The notes under the pieces are model-generated. The model did not search any database. It had not been told where the DNA came from and saw only the letters and a program-made list of their open reading frames with translations. Positions 51,481 to 59,116 of a stretch of 64,000 bases of DNA are shown here, one piece after another. Both the position numbers and the translations under genes were made by a program. Positions within the stretch are counted from its first letter, which is position 1. Each line of letters starts with the position of its first letter. The stretch comes from Actinomycetota bacterium (GTDB lineage: Bacteria > Actinomycetota > Geothermincolia > Geothermincolales > RBG-13-55-18), in the NCBI GenBank assembly GCA_030019255.1, contig JASEFK010000005.1:62001-126000 (forward strand). The letters run 5' to 3'.

Positions 51481-53082
51481 TCAGTAGGCGCCGTCCCCAG
51501 AGATCACCGCCTTGAAGGTGCGCAGGAGGATCTTGATGTCCTGCCAAAGGGACCAGGTTTCGATGTAATACAGGTCGAGCTTGATCATTTCGTCGAAGGG
51601 CAGTTCGCTGCGCCCGCTTACCTGCCACAGCCCGGTGATCCCCGGCTTGACGTTCAGGCGCTGGCGGTGCCAGTCCTTGTACTGGCGAACCTCCTCCTTG
51701 ATGTGGGGCCGGGGACCCACCAGGCTCATCTGGCCGGCCAGGACGTTGAAGATCTGCGGTAGCTCGTCGATGGAAAACTTGCGTATCCACCTGCCTACCC
51801 GCGTTACCCGGGGATCTTCCTTATCCTTCCAGCACAGCCACCCGAACTCGTTGTCCGGCTTCCCGTTTACCAGCTTGGCCTGCATCTTGTGGGCCCCGTC
51901 TACCATAGAGCGGAACTTGAGGCAGTCGAAACACTTCCCATCCTTTCCCACCCGGCGGTGCCGGAAGAAGACAGGACCCGGGGAATCCAGCTTGATGGCG
52001 ATGGCGGTCACCAGGAGGAGCGGCCAGATGACCAGCAGGATAGCCGTCCCCAGCACGTAATCCTCGAGGGCCTTGAGCACCTTCTTGTAGCCGCGCAGCC
52101 TCTTGTCACGCAGGCGGATGAGGGGAATGCCCCCGATCTCGTTGACGGTTATCTCGTCGGTGATGACCTCGAAGAGACGAGGGACGATGGAGCATTCCAC
52201 CCCCGCTGCGTTACAGGTGGAGGCCAGGTCGAGGAGCTTCTCGGCGGGGGAGGTGTTGAAAGCGATGATCACCTTCTCCACCCGGAAATCCCGTAATACG
52301 TTCTCCAGGCTCTCCAGGTTTCCCAGCACCCGCAGGTCCCGCAGCTCAGGCTCCTCGAACTCGGCGAACAGGGGGTCATCATCCAGGAAGCCGATGGGTC
52401 GCAGGCCGAAGCCCTGGTGCTTGATGAGCTTGCGAGCCACCGACTTCCCCACCTTGCCCGCCCCGATGATGAGGGTGTTGCGCATGACCACGTCGCCCCA
52501 GCCGATCAGCGAGGCCACTCCCTGGAGGAGGGTCCTGGATACGAAGATGAAGACGATGGAGAAGGCCCAGAAGAAGACCAGGAAACCGCGGGGTGTGGTC
52601 AAGGAATTGAGGAGGAAGGAGACGATGAGGGTGAAGACCAGGTGGGCGTTGACAGAGCCCACGATCCTGGGTATGCGGTCTAGGACCCGTATGCGCTGGT
52701 AGGGGTCGTACATGCCGGAGGCCTTGAGGGCCAGGAAGAGCACCGGCGAGGTCATGGCCAGGGTGAGGGCCACGATGCCGAAGGGGGCCGCGTTCTCGGG
52801 CGGGAACAGGCGCACCACCAGCGGGTACTGGAAGCGCATCCAGTAGGAGAAGACTAGGGCCGCCCACATGGCCGCAGCATCGCATGCGAAGCGCGCGAGG
52901 ATGCGGACCGCCACCTCCAGGCGGCGTTGGGCGCGAGGATGCAGGATCTCCCGGCGCGCCTCGCGCAAAATGGCCTGGAGCTCCTCGTCCGATATCTCCT
53001 CCACCTGAGGAGCGGCGGAAGCCGTTTCGACCGGTTTTTCCTCGGTTTGCGGGCTACGTCTTTTAACCAGCCGTCCTTCCAT
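51481..53082 (-). CDS. Polyprenyl glycosylphosphotransferase (WbaP/WcaJ type) initiating glycan synthesis
   Basis: 533 residues. The N-terminal acidic tail is followed by four helices, a CoA-binding-like Rossmann domain (TLIIGAGKVGKSVARKLIKH), then the catalytic domain with a membrane helix. Its motifs are KLDSPGPVFFRHRRVGKDG, FDCLKFRSM, RKFSIDELPQIFNVLAGQMSLVGPRP and PGITGLWQVSGRS. It transfers a sugar-1-phosphate to undecaprenyl phosphate, the first step of the surface polysaccharide. It follows the GT4 gene after 3 bp. Confidence 0.93.
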   Translation of the reverse strand: MEGRLVKRRSPQTEEKPVETASAAPQVEEISDEELQAILREARREILHPRAQRRLEVAVRILARFACDAAAMWAALVFSYWMRFQYPLVVRLFPPENAAPFGIVALTLAMTSPVLFLALKASGMYDPYQRIRVLDRIPRIVGSVNAHLVFTLIVSFLLNSLTTPRGFLVFFWAFSIVFIFVSRTLLQGVASLIGWGDVVMRNTLIIGAGKVGKSVARKLIKHQGFGLRPIGFLDDDPLFAEFEEPELRDLRVLGNLESLENVLRDFRVEKVIIAFNTSPAEKLLDLASTCNAAGVECSIVPRLFEVITDEITVNEIGGIPLIRLRDKRLRGYKKVLKALEDYVLGTAILLVIWPLLLVTAIAIKLDSPGPVFFRHRRVGKDGKCFDCLKFRSMVDGAHKMQAKLVNGKPDNEFGWLCWKDKEDPRVTRVGRWIRKFSIDELPQIFNVLAGQMSLVGPRPHIKEEVRQYKDWHRQRLNVKPGITGLWQVSGRSELPFDEMIKLDLYYIETWSLWQDIKILLRTFKAVISGDGAY

Positions 53083-53085
53083 CGC

Positions 53086-54258
53086 TTACCCCCTTTTCTT
53101 TGCCTCCCCCGATGGCAGGCTTACCAGTCGCCCTCTCCTTTCGCGAGCCGCCGATTCTTCCTGGAAGCGTTCCCAGGCATCCCTGACGTATCTGGAAAAC
53201 TTTTCCTTAAAGACCGCGGAATCGAAGCGCAGGGCATGTCGCCTTATGCTCCGGGGGTCGAAGTCCCCGGGGTCGAACTTCCTCACCGCCTCCACCAGGG
53301 AGTCCGGTTCCTGGCGGTCGAAAAAGACGCCCGTCTCTCCCTCCCGGACCGTCTCCAGGGCTCCCCCGGCCCGGTAGGCGATCACCGGCCTTCCTGCGGC
53401 CATGGCCTCCAGGGGAACGATGCCGAAGTCCTCCTCCTGGGGGAACACAAGGGCCATGCACCGGGAATAGAGCTCCGCGAGCTCCGCGTCGCTCACCCGT
53501 CCTAGGAACTCCACGTTGGGCCGGGCCACGCGGCGCAGGGATTCCATTTCCGATCCGGTACCGGCGATCTTCAGTGGGAGGCCCAGACGGTTGAAGGCCT
53601 CCACGGCCAGGTCGGCGCGCTTGTAGGGGATGAGCCGCCCCACCAGGAGGAAATAGTCCTCCACGCGTTCCGAGGGGTGGAGCCAGGAGGTGTCCACGGG
53701 AGGATGGATGACCTCCGCTTCCCTTCGGTAGTACTTGCGTATTCGCCGGGCCACGTGCTCGCTGATGGCCACGAAGAGGTCCACGCGGTCCGCCGCGCAG
53801 CGGTCCCAGACGCGCAGGTAATTGGTCATGTAGGGGAGGACCGCCCTGACCAGCGGGTTGAGTGCGCCGAAGCGCGGGTTGGCCAGGTAATGGTGGTATC
53901 CGCTCCAGTAGTAGCGGATGGGCGTGTAGCAGTAGCAGATATGCAGGGTCTCCGGCTTGGTGATCACCCCCTTGGCCTCGGCATGGCTGGAGGAGATGAC
54001 TACGTCGTACCCGGAGAGGTCGAAGCTCTCGAAGGCCACCGTGCGCAGCCAGGGGAAGGCCTGGTGCTTCTTCCTGGCCCAGGGGATATTCTGGAGGAAG
54101 GAAGTGCGCACATCGGCGTGGCGCAAGGTGGGGAATTCCTCGGGCACGAAGACCGAGGTGTAGATGGGGGCCTCGGGGAAAATCTCGTGGAGGGTCAGAA
54201 GGACCCTTTCCGAGCCCGCCAGGTTGGTCAGCCAGTCGTGTACCAGGGCCGTCCTCAT
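53086..54258 (-). CDS. Glycosyltransferase, GT4 family (WbaZ-like mannosyltransferase type)
   Basis: 390 residues. MRTALVHDWLTNLAGSERVLL at the N terminus, CYCYTPIRYYWSGYHHY in the middle and FPQEEDFGIVPLEAMAAGRPVIAY at the C terminus are typical of WbaZ/WcaI-like enzymes. It would add an early sugar to the lipid-linked primer made by the next gene product (3-bp gap). The promoter region upstream is AT-rich and carries GTAA boxes. Confidence 0.9.
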   Translation of the reverse strand: MRTALVHDWLTNLAGSERVLLTLHEIFPEAPIYTSVFVPEEFPTLRHADVRTSFLQNIPWARKKHQAFPWLRTVAFESFDLSGYDVVISSSHAEAKGVITKPETLHICYCYTPIRYYWSGYHHYLANPRFGALNPLVRAVLPYMTNYLRVWDRCAADRVDLFVAISEHVARRIRKYYRREAEVIHPPVDTSWLHPSERVEDYFLLVGRLIPYKRADLAVEAFNRLGLPLKIAGTGSEMESLRRVARPNVEFLGRVSDAELAELYSRCMALVFPQEEDFGIVPLEAMAAGRPVIAYRAGGALETVREGETGVFFDRQEPDSLVEAVRKFDPGDFDPRSIRRHALRFDSAVFKEKFSRYVRDAWERFQEESAARERRGRLVSLPSGEAKKRG

Positions 54259-54900
54259 CGCCGCCTCTCGCCCCGCTGCCCCACCCGCCAGTCCGGCGGG
54301 TCCGTGGCTTCTCCTTCGGGATATCGATCCCGTCCTTCCCGCTTCGGCCTATTCCTCGTTCCTTCTTACCTGCGTGCGGCTGAATGGGTGAGAAGAATGA
54401 TCCCGGAAAAAGGATTTCGGGATGAAAGGAAGAACAAACGAATTGATCTTCGCCCTCGAGATGTTCTTTTGCACCCCGGTTTTTGCTCTCCCACACCCCC
54501 AGTCCGCAACGATTACCGCTGACGACGTTTAAAAACAGGTGGACTTTGGAGTTCGAACCCTGCTGTCTCGGGACTACCCGGCTTCCTTACCGCTATCCAC
54601 CGCCGATTATATATCTATCCCTTTGTACAATTTTTTAAACCTTGTTCACCCTGGAGATGAACCCCCTTCACCTTTAGATGATAAAAAAACAAACCTTTTC
54701 TTTGTTTACTCAGATGTAAATAAATGTAACATAATCTTAGAAGGGATGTAATATCTATCACTTTGACGTAACAATCTCGTAACATTAAGGGCTCCGGTGC
54801 GCAGGGAGGCCTCGCAAGACCACGGTCCTGGATTCCGCGGTGTCTTCTTGAATCCTGTCCGTCCTGGCGGGCGTTCCTTGCCGCTCGAGAGCCGCACGTC
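54259..54900. other. Long AT-rich regulatory region upstream of the WbaZ/WbaP operon
   Basis: 642 bp without a gene. The part 54600-54790 is much richer in A and T than its surroundings. On the minus strand there is a TATATAAT at about 54613-54606 that could be a -10. The GTAA array lies about 110-180 bp upstream of it. Confidence 0.5.
54714..54783. promoter_or_regulatory. Phased GTAA boxes (candidate response-regulator sites)
   Basis: GTAA occurs at 54716, 54726, 54748, 54768 and 54779, mostly within ATGTAA or CGTAACA. Spacings are 10, 22, 20 and 11, all near multiples of one helical turn, as expected for direct-repeat sites of OmpR/PhoB-type regulators. No regulator gene of that type is in the window. 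Confidence 0.45.
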
Positions 54901-55887
54901 TCAGGCGGCCAGGGCGTTCCAGTGCCAGGGATAGCGGGAGAGCAGGGGCAGCCTTCCCAGCGCCTCGTCCAGGGGGATGACCAGGCGCTCCAGGGGGAAG
55001 AGCCTGACGTCCCTTCCCAGGAGGTGGGAGAGCTCGGTGGAGGCGAAGAAGATGGCGGCGGAGAGGTACCCCGCCGGTTTGAGCTCCACGCGGCGGAACC
55101 CCGCCTCGCGCAGGAGACGGGAGAGGGAAGCGGCAGAGAAACCCTCGGTGAGCCGGTCGGCCTCGGAGACCGTCTCCCCAGGCCCCGGTGCCTTTCCGGT
55201 CAGCATGCGGATGATCTTCAGGAATAATTTTCCAATAGGGTATATGGTCCTATTCTGCCAGTCGTTGGGCTCCGTTCCCAGGACCAGCGGTCCCCCGGGG
55301 CGGATGACCCGGCGGGCCTCGCGCAGGGCCTTCCCGGGGTCCGGGAGGTGGTGGAGGGAAGCCACCATGAGCATGCCGTCGAAGGAGGCGTCGGCGAAGG
55401 GGAGGCGGGAGGCGTCGGCCAGCAGGTGGAGGGAACGGTCCCCGAAACCCTCCCTGCGGTGTAGGCGGCACGCCTCGGCCAGCTGGCCGGGGGAGACGTC
55501 CGTCTCCACCAGGCGGTAGCCGGAATGCAGGAGCTCCAGGCCGTCGTTGCCCAGCCCGCAGCCGGCCTCAAGGATGAGGGAACCGGGTGGCAGGCGGCGC
55601 AGGTCGTCGAGGAACCTGGCGTGGTAGTGGCGGTAGAAGGGACTTTCGCACCAGGTGGCGTGCATGCGGAGGTAATAATCCACCTTCTCGGTGTAGTGTT
55701 CCCTCTCCGAGACCACCAGGGGATGGACGTCCGGCGGAAGGAGGTCGGGGAGCCCGTTCTCCTCCCCGAAGGTGGTCCTGCAGCCCGGGCAGGCGGCTCC
55801 ACTGGATGAGATTTCCAGGCCGCTTCCGCAGGAGGGACAGCGCAGCATATCCTTCCAGGGAAGCAGGGCGGACCAGGCTTCGCTCAT
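54901..55887 (-). CDS. Methyltransferase with N-terminal zinc ribbon
   Basis: 328 residues from ATG 55887, which overlaps the upstream stop (ATGA); the same frame is open further upstream only as a shadow of the acyltransferase. Residues 14-45 form a Trm112-like C-x2-C ... C-x2-C ribbon (CPSCGSGLEISSSGAACPGC). The class I methyltransferase core has LILEAGCGLGNDGLELL and a MVASLHHLPDPGKAL block. It likely methylates a lipid-linked sugar or the lipid made with the acyltransferase. Confidence 0.87.
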   Translation of the reverse strand: MSEAWSALLPWKDMLRCPSCGSGLEISSSGAACPGCRTTFGEENGLPDLLPPDVHPLVVSEREHYTEKVDYYLRMHATWCESPFYRHYHARFLDDLRRLPPGSLILEAGCGLGNDGLELLHSGYRLVETDVSPGQLAEACRLHRREGFGDRSLHLLADASRLPFADASFDGMLMVASLHHLPDPGKALREARRVIRPGGPLVLGTEPNDWQNRTIYPIGKLFLKIIRMLTGKAPGPGETVSEADRLTEGFSAASLSRLLREAGFRRVELKPAGYLSAAIFFASTELSHLLGRDVRLFPLERLVIPLDEALGRLPLLSRYPWHWNALAA

Positions 55888-56852
55888 GCTCCCTTCTCCA
55901 GGAGCTCCCGGGCCTGGTCCCACCAGGCCCAAAGCCCGAACCAGCTCATCCACTGGCCGGGTGCCATGCGTATGGTCTTCTCCCCGGCCTTGACCACCTC
56001 CCGCATCACCCTGGCGACCTCCGCCTTCTTGTCCGCTGCCGTGTCGCAGAAGATGGGCGGAAGGAAGATGAGGCGGTTGTCGAAGACTCCCTTTCCCCGC
56101 AGGAGGCAGAAGGGCAGGATGGGGGCCCCGGTGTCGTAGGCGAAATAGCCGGCCCCCGCAGCCAGGGCGGCGGGACGGCCGAAGAACTCCACCACACCCG
56201 TGCCGGGTACGTCGAAGGTGAGCCCGATGCTCTTGCCCCGGGCGAGGTGTTCGCGCACCCTGGGGATGATGTCCCTCCCGGCCAGGAAGACTGGCTCCTC
56301 CAGGTCGCACCCCAGGAACCCGGCGTAGAGGGCCAGGTGTTCGACGTAGCGCGGCACCGCGGTGTCCTCGGGGCGGTACATGATGGGGGTGTAGAGCTTT
56401 CCCAGGCGGGCCATGACCGCGTGCACGATGGCCACGCCGCCGATGTGGGGGCAGATGAAGATGATGCCCTTCCCCGCCTCCTCGGCCCGGGCCAGGTTCT
56501 CCTTACCCTCCATGCGCAGCTCCCGCATGTAGCGTTCCCCGTGCCTTCCCAGGGTGAAGATGTCCAGGATGGGGAGGAACATGGAGGCGCAGGCCTGGCG
56601 GGCGATACGGGTTAACTCCCGGCGATCGGTGATCTCCGGGAGGGCATCGGAGATCTTGGCCTCCAGGCGGCGGCGCATCCCGGGGCGGAGGTAAAGGAGA
56701 GCCGCGCCCATGGCCCGGAATAGGGCGTAGAAGAGTCCCGGCGGGAAGACGTAGAAGAGCAGGCGGGTGAGGTGGAAGAGGCCGGTCATGGACCATTCCA
56801 CCGTCTTGAGGAACAGGGGAGACCTCTCGGTCCGCTTCTCCGTCATTCTCAT
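55884..56852 (-). CDS. Lysophospholipid acyltransferase-like protein (LpxL/PatA family)
   Basis: 322 residues with one N-terminal helix. The overall match is to the LpxL/HtrB and PIM-acyltransferase superfamily: FICPHIGGVAIVHAV near 140, IGLTFDVPGTGVVEFFGRPAALAAGAGYFA and APILPFCLLR. The catalytic H-x4-D/E motif reads H-I-G-G-V-A, so the acidic residue is missing and activity may be altered. It is first gene of a two-gene operon with the zinc-ribbon methyltransferase. Confidence 0.82.
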   Translation of the reverse strand: MRMTEKRTERSPLFLKTVEWSMTGLFHLTRLLFYVFPPGLFYALFRAMGAALLYLRPGMRRRLEAKISDALPEITDRRELTRIARQACASMFLPILDIFTLGRHGERYMRELRMEGKENLARAEEAGKGIIFICPHIGGVAIVHAVMARLGKLYTPIMYRPEDTAVPRYVEHLALYAGFLGCDLEEPVFLAGRDIIPRVREHLARGKSIGLTFDVPGTGVVEFFGRPAALAAGAGYFAYDTGAPILPFCLLRGKGVFDNRLIFLPPIFCDTAADKKAEVARVMREVVKAGEKTIRMAPGQWMSWFGLWAWWDQARELLEKGA

Positions 56853-57122
56853 TCCCCCTTCTGGCGATACACATCCGGCCGAGGAATAAGGTTAATTATA
56901 GACACTCGAGGGGCGCAATATTAACCCCGGCCCGGGGTTCTTGCTTCCTATACGAAAAACCCCGTGCGCGTCGTATCTGCCCGGGCGAAGGGCGACCACG
57001 GCGGCACGATCCTTTCCGCTCCTTCCTTTCCGTCCTCCCGTGATAGCTATAACTGCGGGTGGGAAACCAGGCGAAACGCCTTCCCTCGTTCCTCCTCTCT
57101 GGCTCCCCTTTGTGGAGACTCA

Positions 57123-57815
57123 TCAGTAAGAAGGCATGAGGGCCTGGATTCGCTCGGCGGCGGCCTGGATGAGGGCGTTGGCCTCGTCCACCAGGGACAG
57201 GTCACCGGAAGCGATGGCCTGGAGGTACAAGTCGCAAGCCTTGATGTACATGTCGAAGATCTGCAATGCCTCCTGGCGCAGGGGTTCCAGCTCCGGGGGA
57301 AGGGGCATGGAGGCCACCTGGTTCCGGTAGTTCACCAGCGTGGACTTGATACTCGACACCTGGGAGGCCATCTCCATCCCGGAGATGATGTCTTGCCCCA
57401 TGACCTCGATGTTGCGCTGCAGGGTGTTGAGGTCCTCGAAGGTCTGGGCAGGGATGGAGGTCTCCAGGGCCTGGAAGCCGGTGGATTGCTCGAGCTCCTT
57501 CTCCTCGGCCGCCGCCGCCTCCCGTTCCTTCCTGATCTGCTCCTCGTGTTCCGGGCTGTAGCGGTCGATGTACTCTACCCGGTAGTTGGCGGCCTCCGAG
57601 GGGCTTACCCAGGCGGTCTGCGTGTTGTCCTCCCAGACGCGGTTGTCGATGGGGTCGCGGACAATTGTCCCGTAGCGCACCAGGACCTTTTCCGGCGTGA
57701 GGACCATCCAGGCGGCAGCGGCCAGGACGAGGGCGGCGATGAGGCCCAGCGCGGTCCACAGGAGGGCCTTGCCCCTCCGGCTGAGGTTGGAATACCAGAT
57801 GATGATTCGCCGCAT
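57123..57815 (-). CDS. Membrane-anchored coiled-coil protein of unknown function
   Basis: 230 residues. One helix at about 15-42 (ALLWTALGLIAALVLAAAAWMVL) is followed by an extracytoplasmic domain with a charged coiled coil (HEEQIRKEREAAAAEEKELEQ) and long helices to the end. No domain is recognised. A GAGGGGGCGAGG ribosome site precedes ATG 57815. It faces away from the FmdB-like gene, sharing a 549-bp spacer. Confidence 0.75.
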   Translation of the reverse strand: MRRIIIWYSNLSRRGKALLWTALGLIAALVLAAAAWMVLTPEKVLVRYGTIVRDPIDNRVWEDNTQTAWVSPSEAANYRVEYIDRYSPEHEEQIRKEREAAAAEEKELEQSTGFQALETSIPAQTFEDLNTLQRNIEVMGQDIISGMEMASQVSSIKSTLVNYRNQVASMPLPPELEPLRQEALQIFDMYIKACDLYLQAIASGDLSLVDEANALIQAAAERIQALMPSY

Positions 57816-58077
57816 CCTCGCCCCCTCTCGTTTCTCCTGCCTTTTGACTGCTCGGGTTCCCCGCGGGTTCCCGTATGCCGATGGATGCCCTCCCGGTCCG
57901 CGACCGTGAAGGACGATTTGATGTTAACATCCCCCGCCGGGGAGGGAAAAGGTGGCAGCTGCCGTTGCATTTCCGGCATGGGGTATAACTTCCGGATATG
58001 AGCAGGAACGGCGGAATTCATGTGAAGCAGCGTCAACATCGCCCGGCAACCGCGGCTGAGGTGGTAAAAAGTTAAGG

Positions 58078-58092
58078 TGGTAAATATTACCA
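58078..58092. promoter_or_regulatory. Palindrome TGGTAA-ATA-TTACCA
   Basis: Perfect 6-bp arms around a 3-base centre in the divergent spacer; a second half-site GTGGTAAA lies at about 58061. A repressor site is possible. Confidence 0.35.
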
Positions 58093-58215
58093 TGAAGGTG
58101 GACCAAGGTTTACGATGTGGTGGCATTGCTCCGTATCGGGAAGCCTGTTTTTCGAGGCGTGAAAGCGGTTCCCGGGAGGCGGCGAAACTCGGGACCCGGA
58201 GCATGGCCTCCGGGT

Positions 58216-58329
58216 CTTGACCCGGATTGTGGCCGGGACCGTAGGTGAGAAGAAAGATGACCGTGCTGCCCGAGGAAACGGCCTTCCCCCGACTTGACCC
58301 GGATCATACCCTGGACCTCCGGTGGGAGG
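58216..58329 (+). repeat. Diverged tandem duplication (77-bp spacing) before the FmdB-like gene
   Basis: CTTGACCCGGAT at 58216 and 58293 open two segments that agree at 27 of 37 positions (CC-x-GGACC-x3-GGTG-x-GA-x-G follows in both). Confidence 0.6.
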
Positions 58330-58338
58330 TATCTTTTT
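58315..58338 (+). terminator. Hairpin with T-run just upstream of the FmdB-like gene
   Basis: ACCTCC-GGTG-GGAGGT (58315-58330), then ATCTTTTT. It lies 27 bases before the start codon and could stop read-through or act as an attenuator. Confidence 0.45.
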
Positions 58339-58364
58339 AGCCAAATAAGGAAAGGAGGAAGGAC

Positions 58365-58565
58365 ATGCCCATATTCGAGTATCGGTGCGAGGAATGCGGC
58401 CACCGCTTCGACGCCTTCTTCCGCCGCGCCGAGGAAGCGGATAAGGAGACCCCCGCCTGCGGGAAGTGCGGGTCGAAGAAGGTGCGCAAGCTCTTCTCCG
58501 TGCTGGGCCTGGGAGGGAGCAGCCGGCAGGACCTCTCCAGCGGTTGCAACACCCGCTCCACGTGA
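58365..58565 (+). CDS. FmdB-family zinc-ribbon protein
   Basis: 66 residues; AAAGGAGGAAGG precedes the ATG. The CxxC pairs C8-E-E-C11 and C32-G-K-C35 form a zinc ribbon; the start MPIFEYRCEECGHRFDAFF is the family signature. FmdB-like proteins are small putative regulators of unknown target. In the same direction, 123 bp later, lies the tiny membrane ORF with a candidate Sec codon. Confidence 0.92.
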   Translation: MPIFEYRCEECGHRFDAFFRRAEEADKETPACGKCGSKKVRKLFSVLGLGGSSRQDLSSGCNTRST

Positions 58566-58688
58566 AGCCCCTGGTAGGGGTCCGGTCCGGATCCGGGTAA
58601 GGAAGGGATATCGCGAAGCCATAAGCGCCGCCGGTGAATCTGCGTCGCTCCAGGCCCGGCGGCTCGGAAAGAGGGAAGAAGGTGGAAA

Positions 58689-58853
58689 ATGGAGTGGATC
58701 ATACCCCTGCTCGTGCTGGCCGTGTGGCTGGTGTTGAGCATTTTCATCCTGCCCCGCCTGGGAGTTCCCACCTGAATGTCCCCTTCCTGCCGCGTGCGGC
58801 ACAAGGAGGATGACACCTTGGAGGGTGAGGAGGACAAGAATCATCTCCTCTAG
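58689..58853 (+). CDS. Candidate small membrane selenoprotein (TGA at codon 29)
   Basis: ATG 58689 (GAAGGTGG upstream) opens one hydrophobic helix (WIIPLLVLAVWLVLSIFILP) followed by PRLGVPT and an in-frame TGA at 58773-58775. After the TGA the same frame continues MSPSCRVRHKEDDTLEGEE... to TAG at 58853, giving 54 residues with Sec at 29 and Cys at 34. The hydrophilic tail fits a membrane-anchored small protein. A hairpin placed like a bacterial SECIS follows the TGA. Without Sec insertion the product is a 28-residue membrane peptide; a second ORF could also restart at the ATG right after the TGA. Confidence 0.5.
58782..58806 (+). promoter_or_regulatory. SECIS-like hairpin downstream of the TGA
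   Basis: Upper stem TGCCG (58788-58792) pairs with CGGCA (58797-58801) around loop CGTG; outer helix CCTT (58782-58785) pairs with AAGG (58803-58806) across a small internal loop. The apical loop begins 17 bases after the TGA and has G as its second base, within the known bacterial SECIS rules. Confidence 0.5.
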
Positions 58854-59116
58854 CCGCCCTCTTATCCCAGTGCTCTCGATACACAAAGAGCAGAAGGTCC
58901 TCCTGGTGCTGCAGCTCCTCTCCTCCAGCCCTCCCTTTTATGGCAGTCCTCTCGATGCTCCCGAGGCTTGGGAGCTCGTCGCGCGGGAGGCTTTCGAGGA
59001 ATTTCATCTCAGGTCGCGGTTCTTTGGTGCGTTTTACCTGGTGCTGCAGCGTAGAGGGCTTCGGGCAATCCTCCGTTCTTCGAGGGATTTTCTTCCTGAG
59101 ACGGTTTCCCCTGATG

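Larger units (their letters stand above)
57816..58364. other. Divergent spacer upstream of the FmdB-like gene
   Basis: 549 bp without a gene. It contains a palindrome, a diverged tandem duplication and a hairpin before the FmdB-like gene, each listed separately. Confidence 0.5.

Noticed and set aside
54541-54570. T-loop-like word GGAGTTCGAACCC suggesting a tRNA
   Set aside because: The flanking stem bases do not pair and no anticodon arm or acceptor stem can be drawn.
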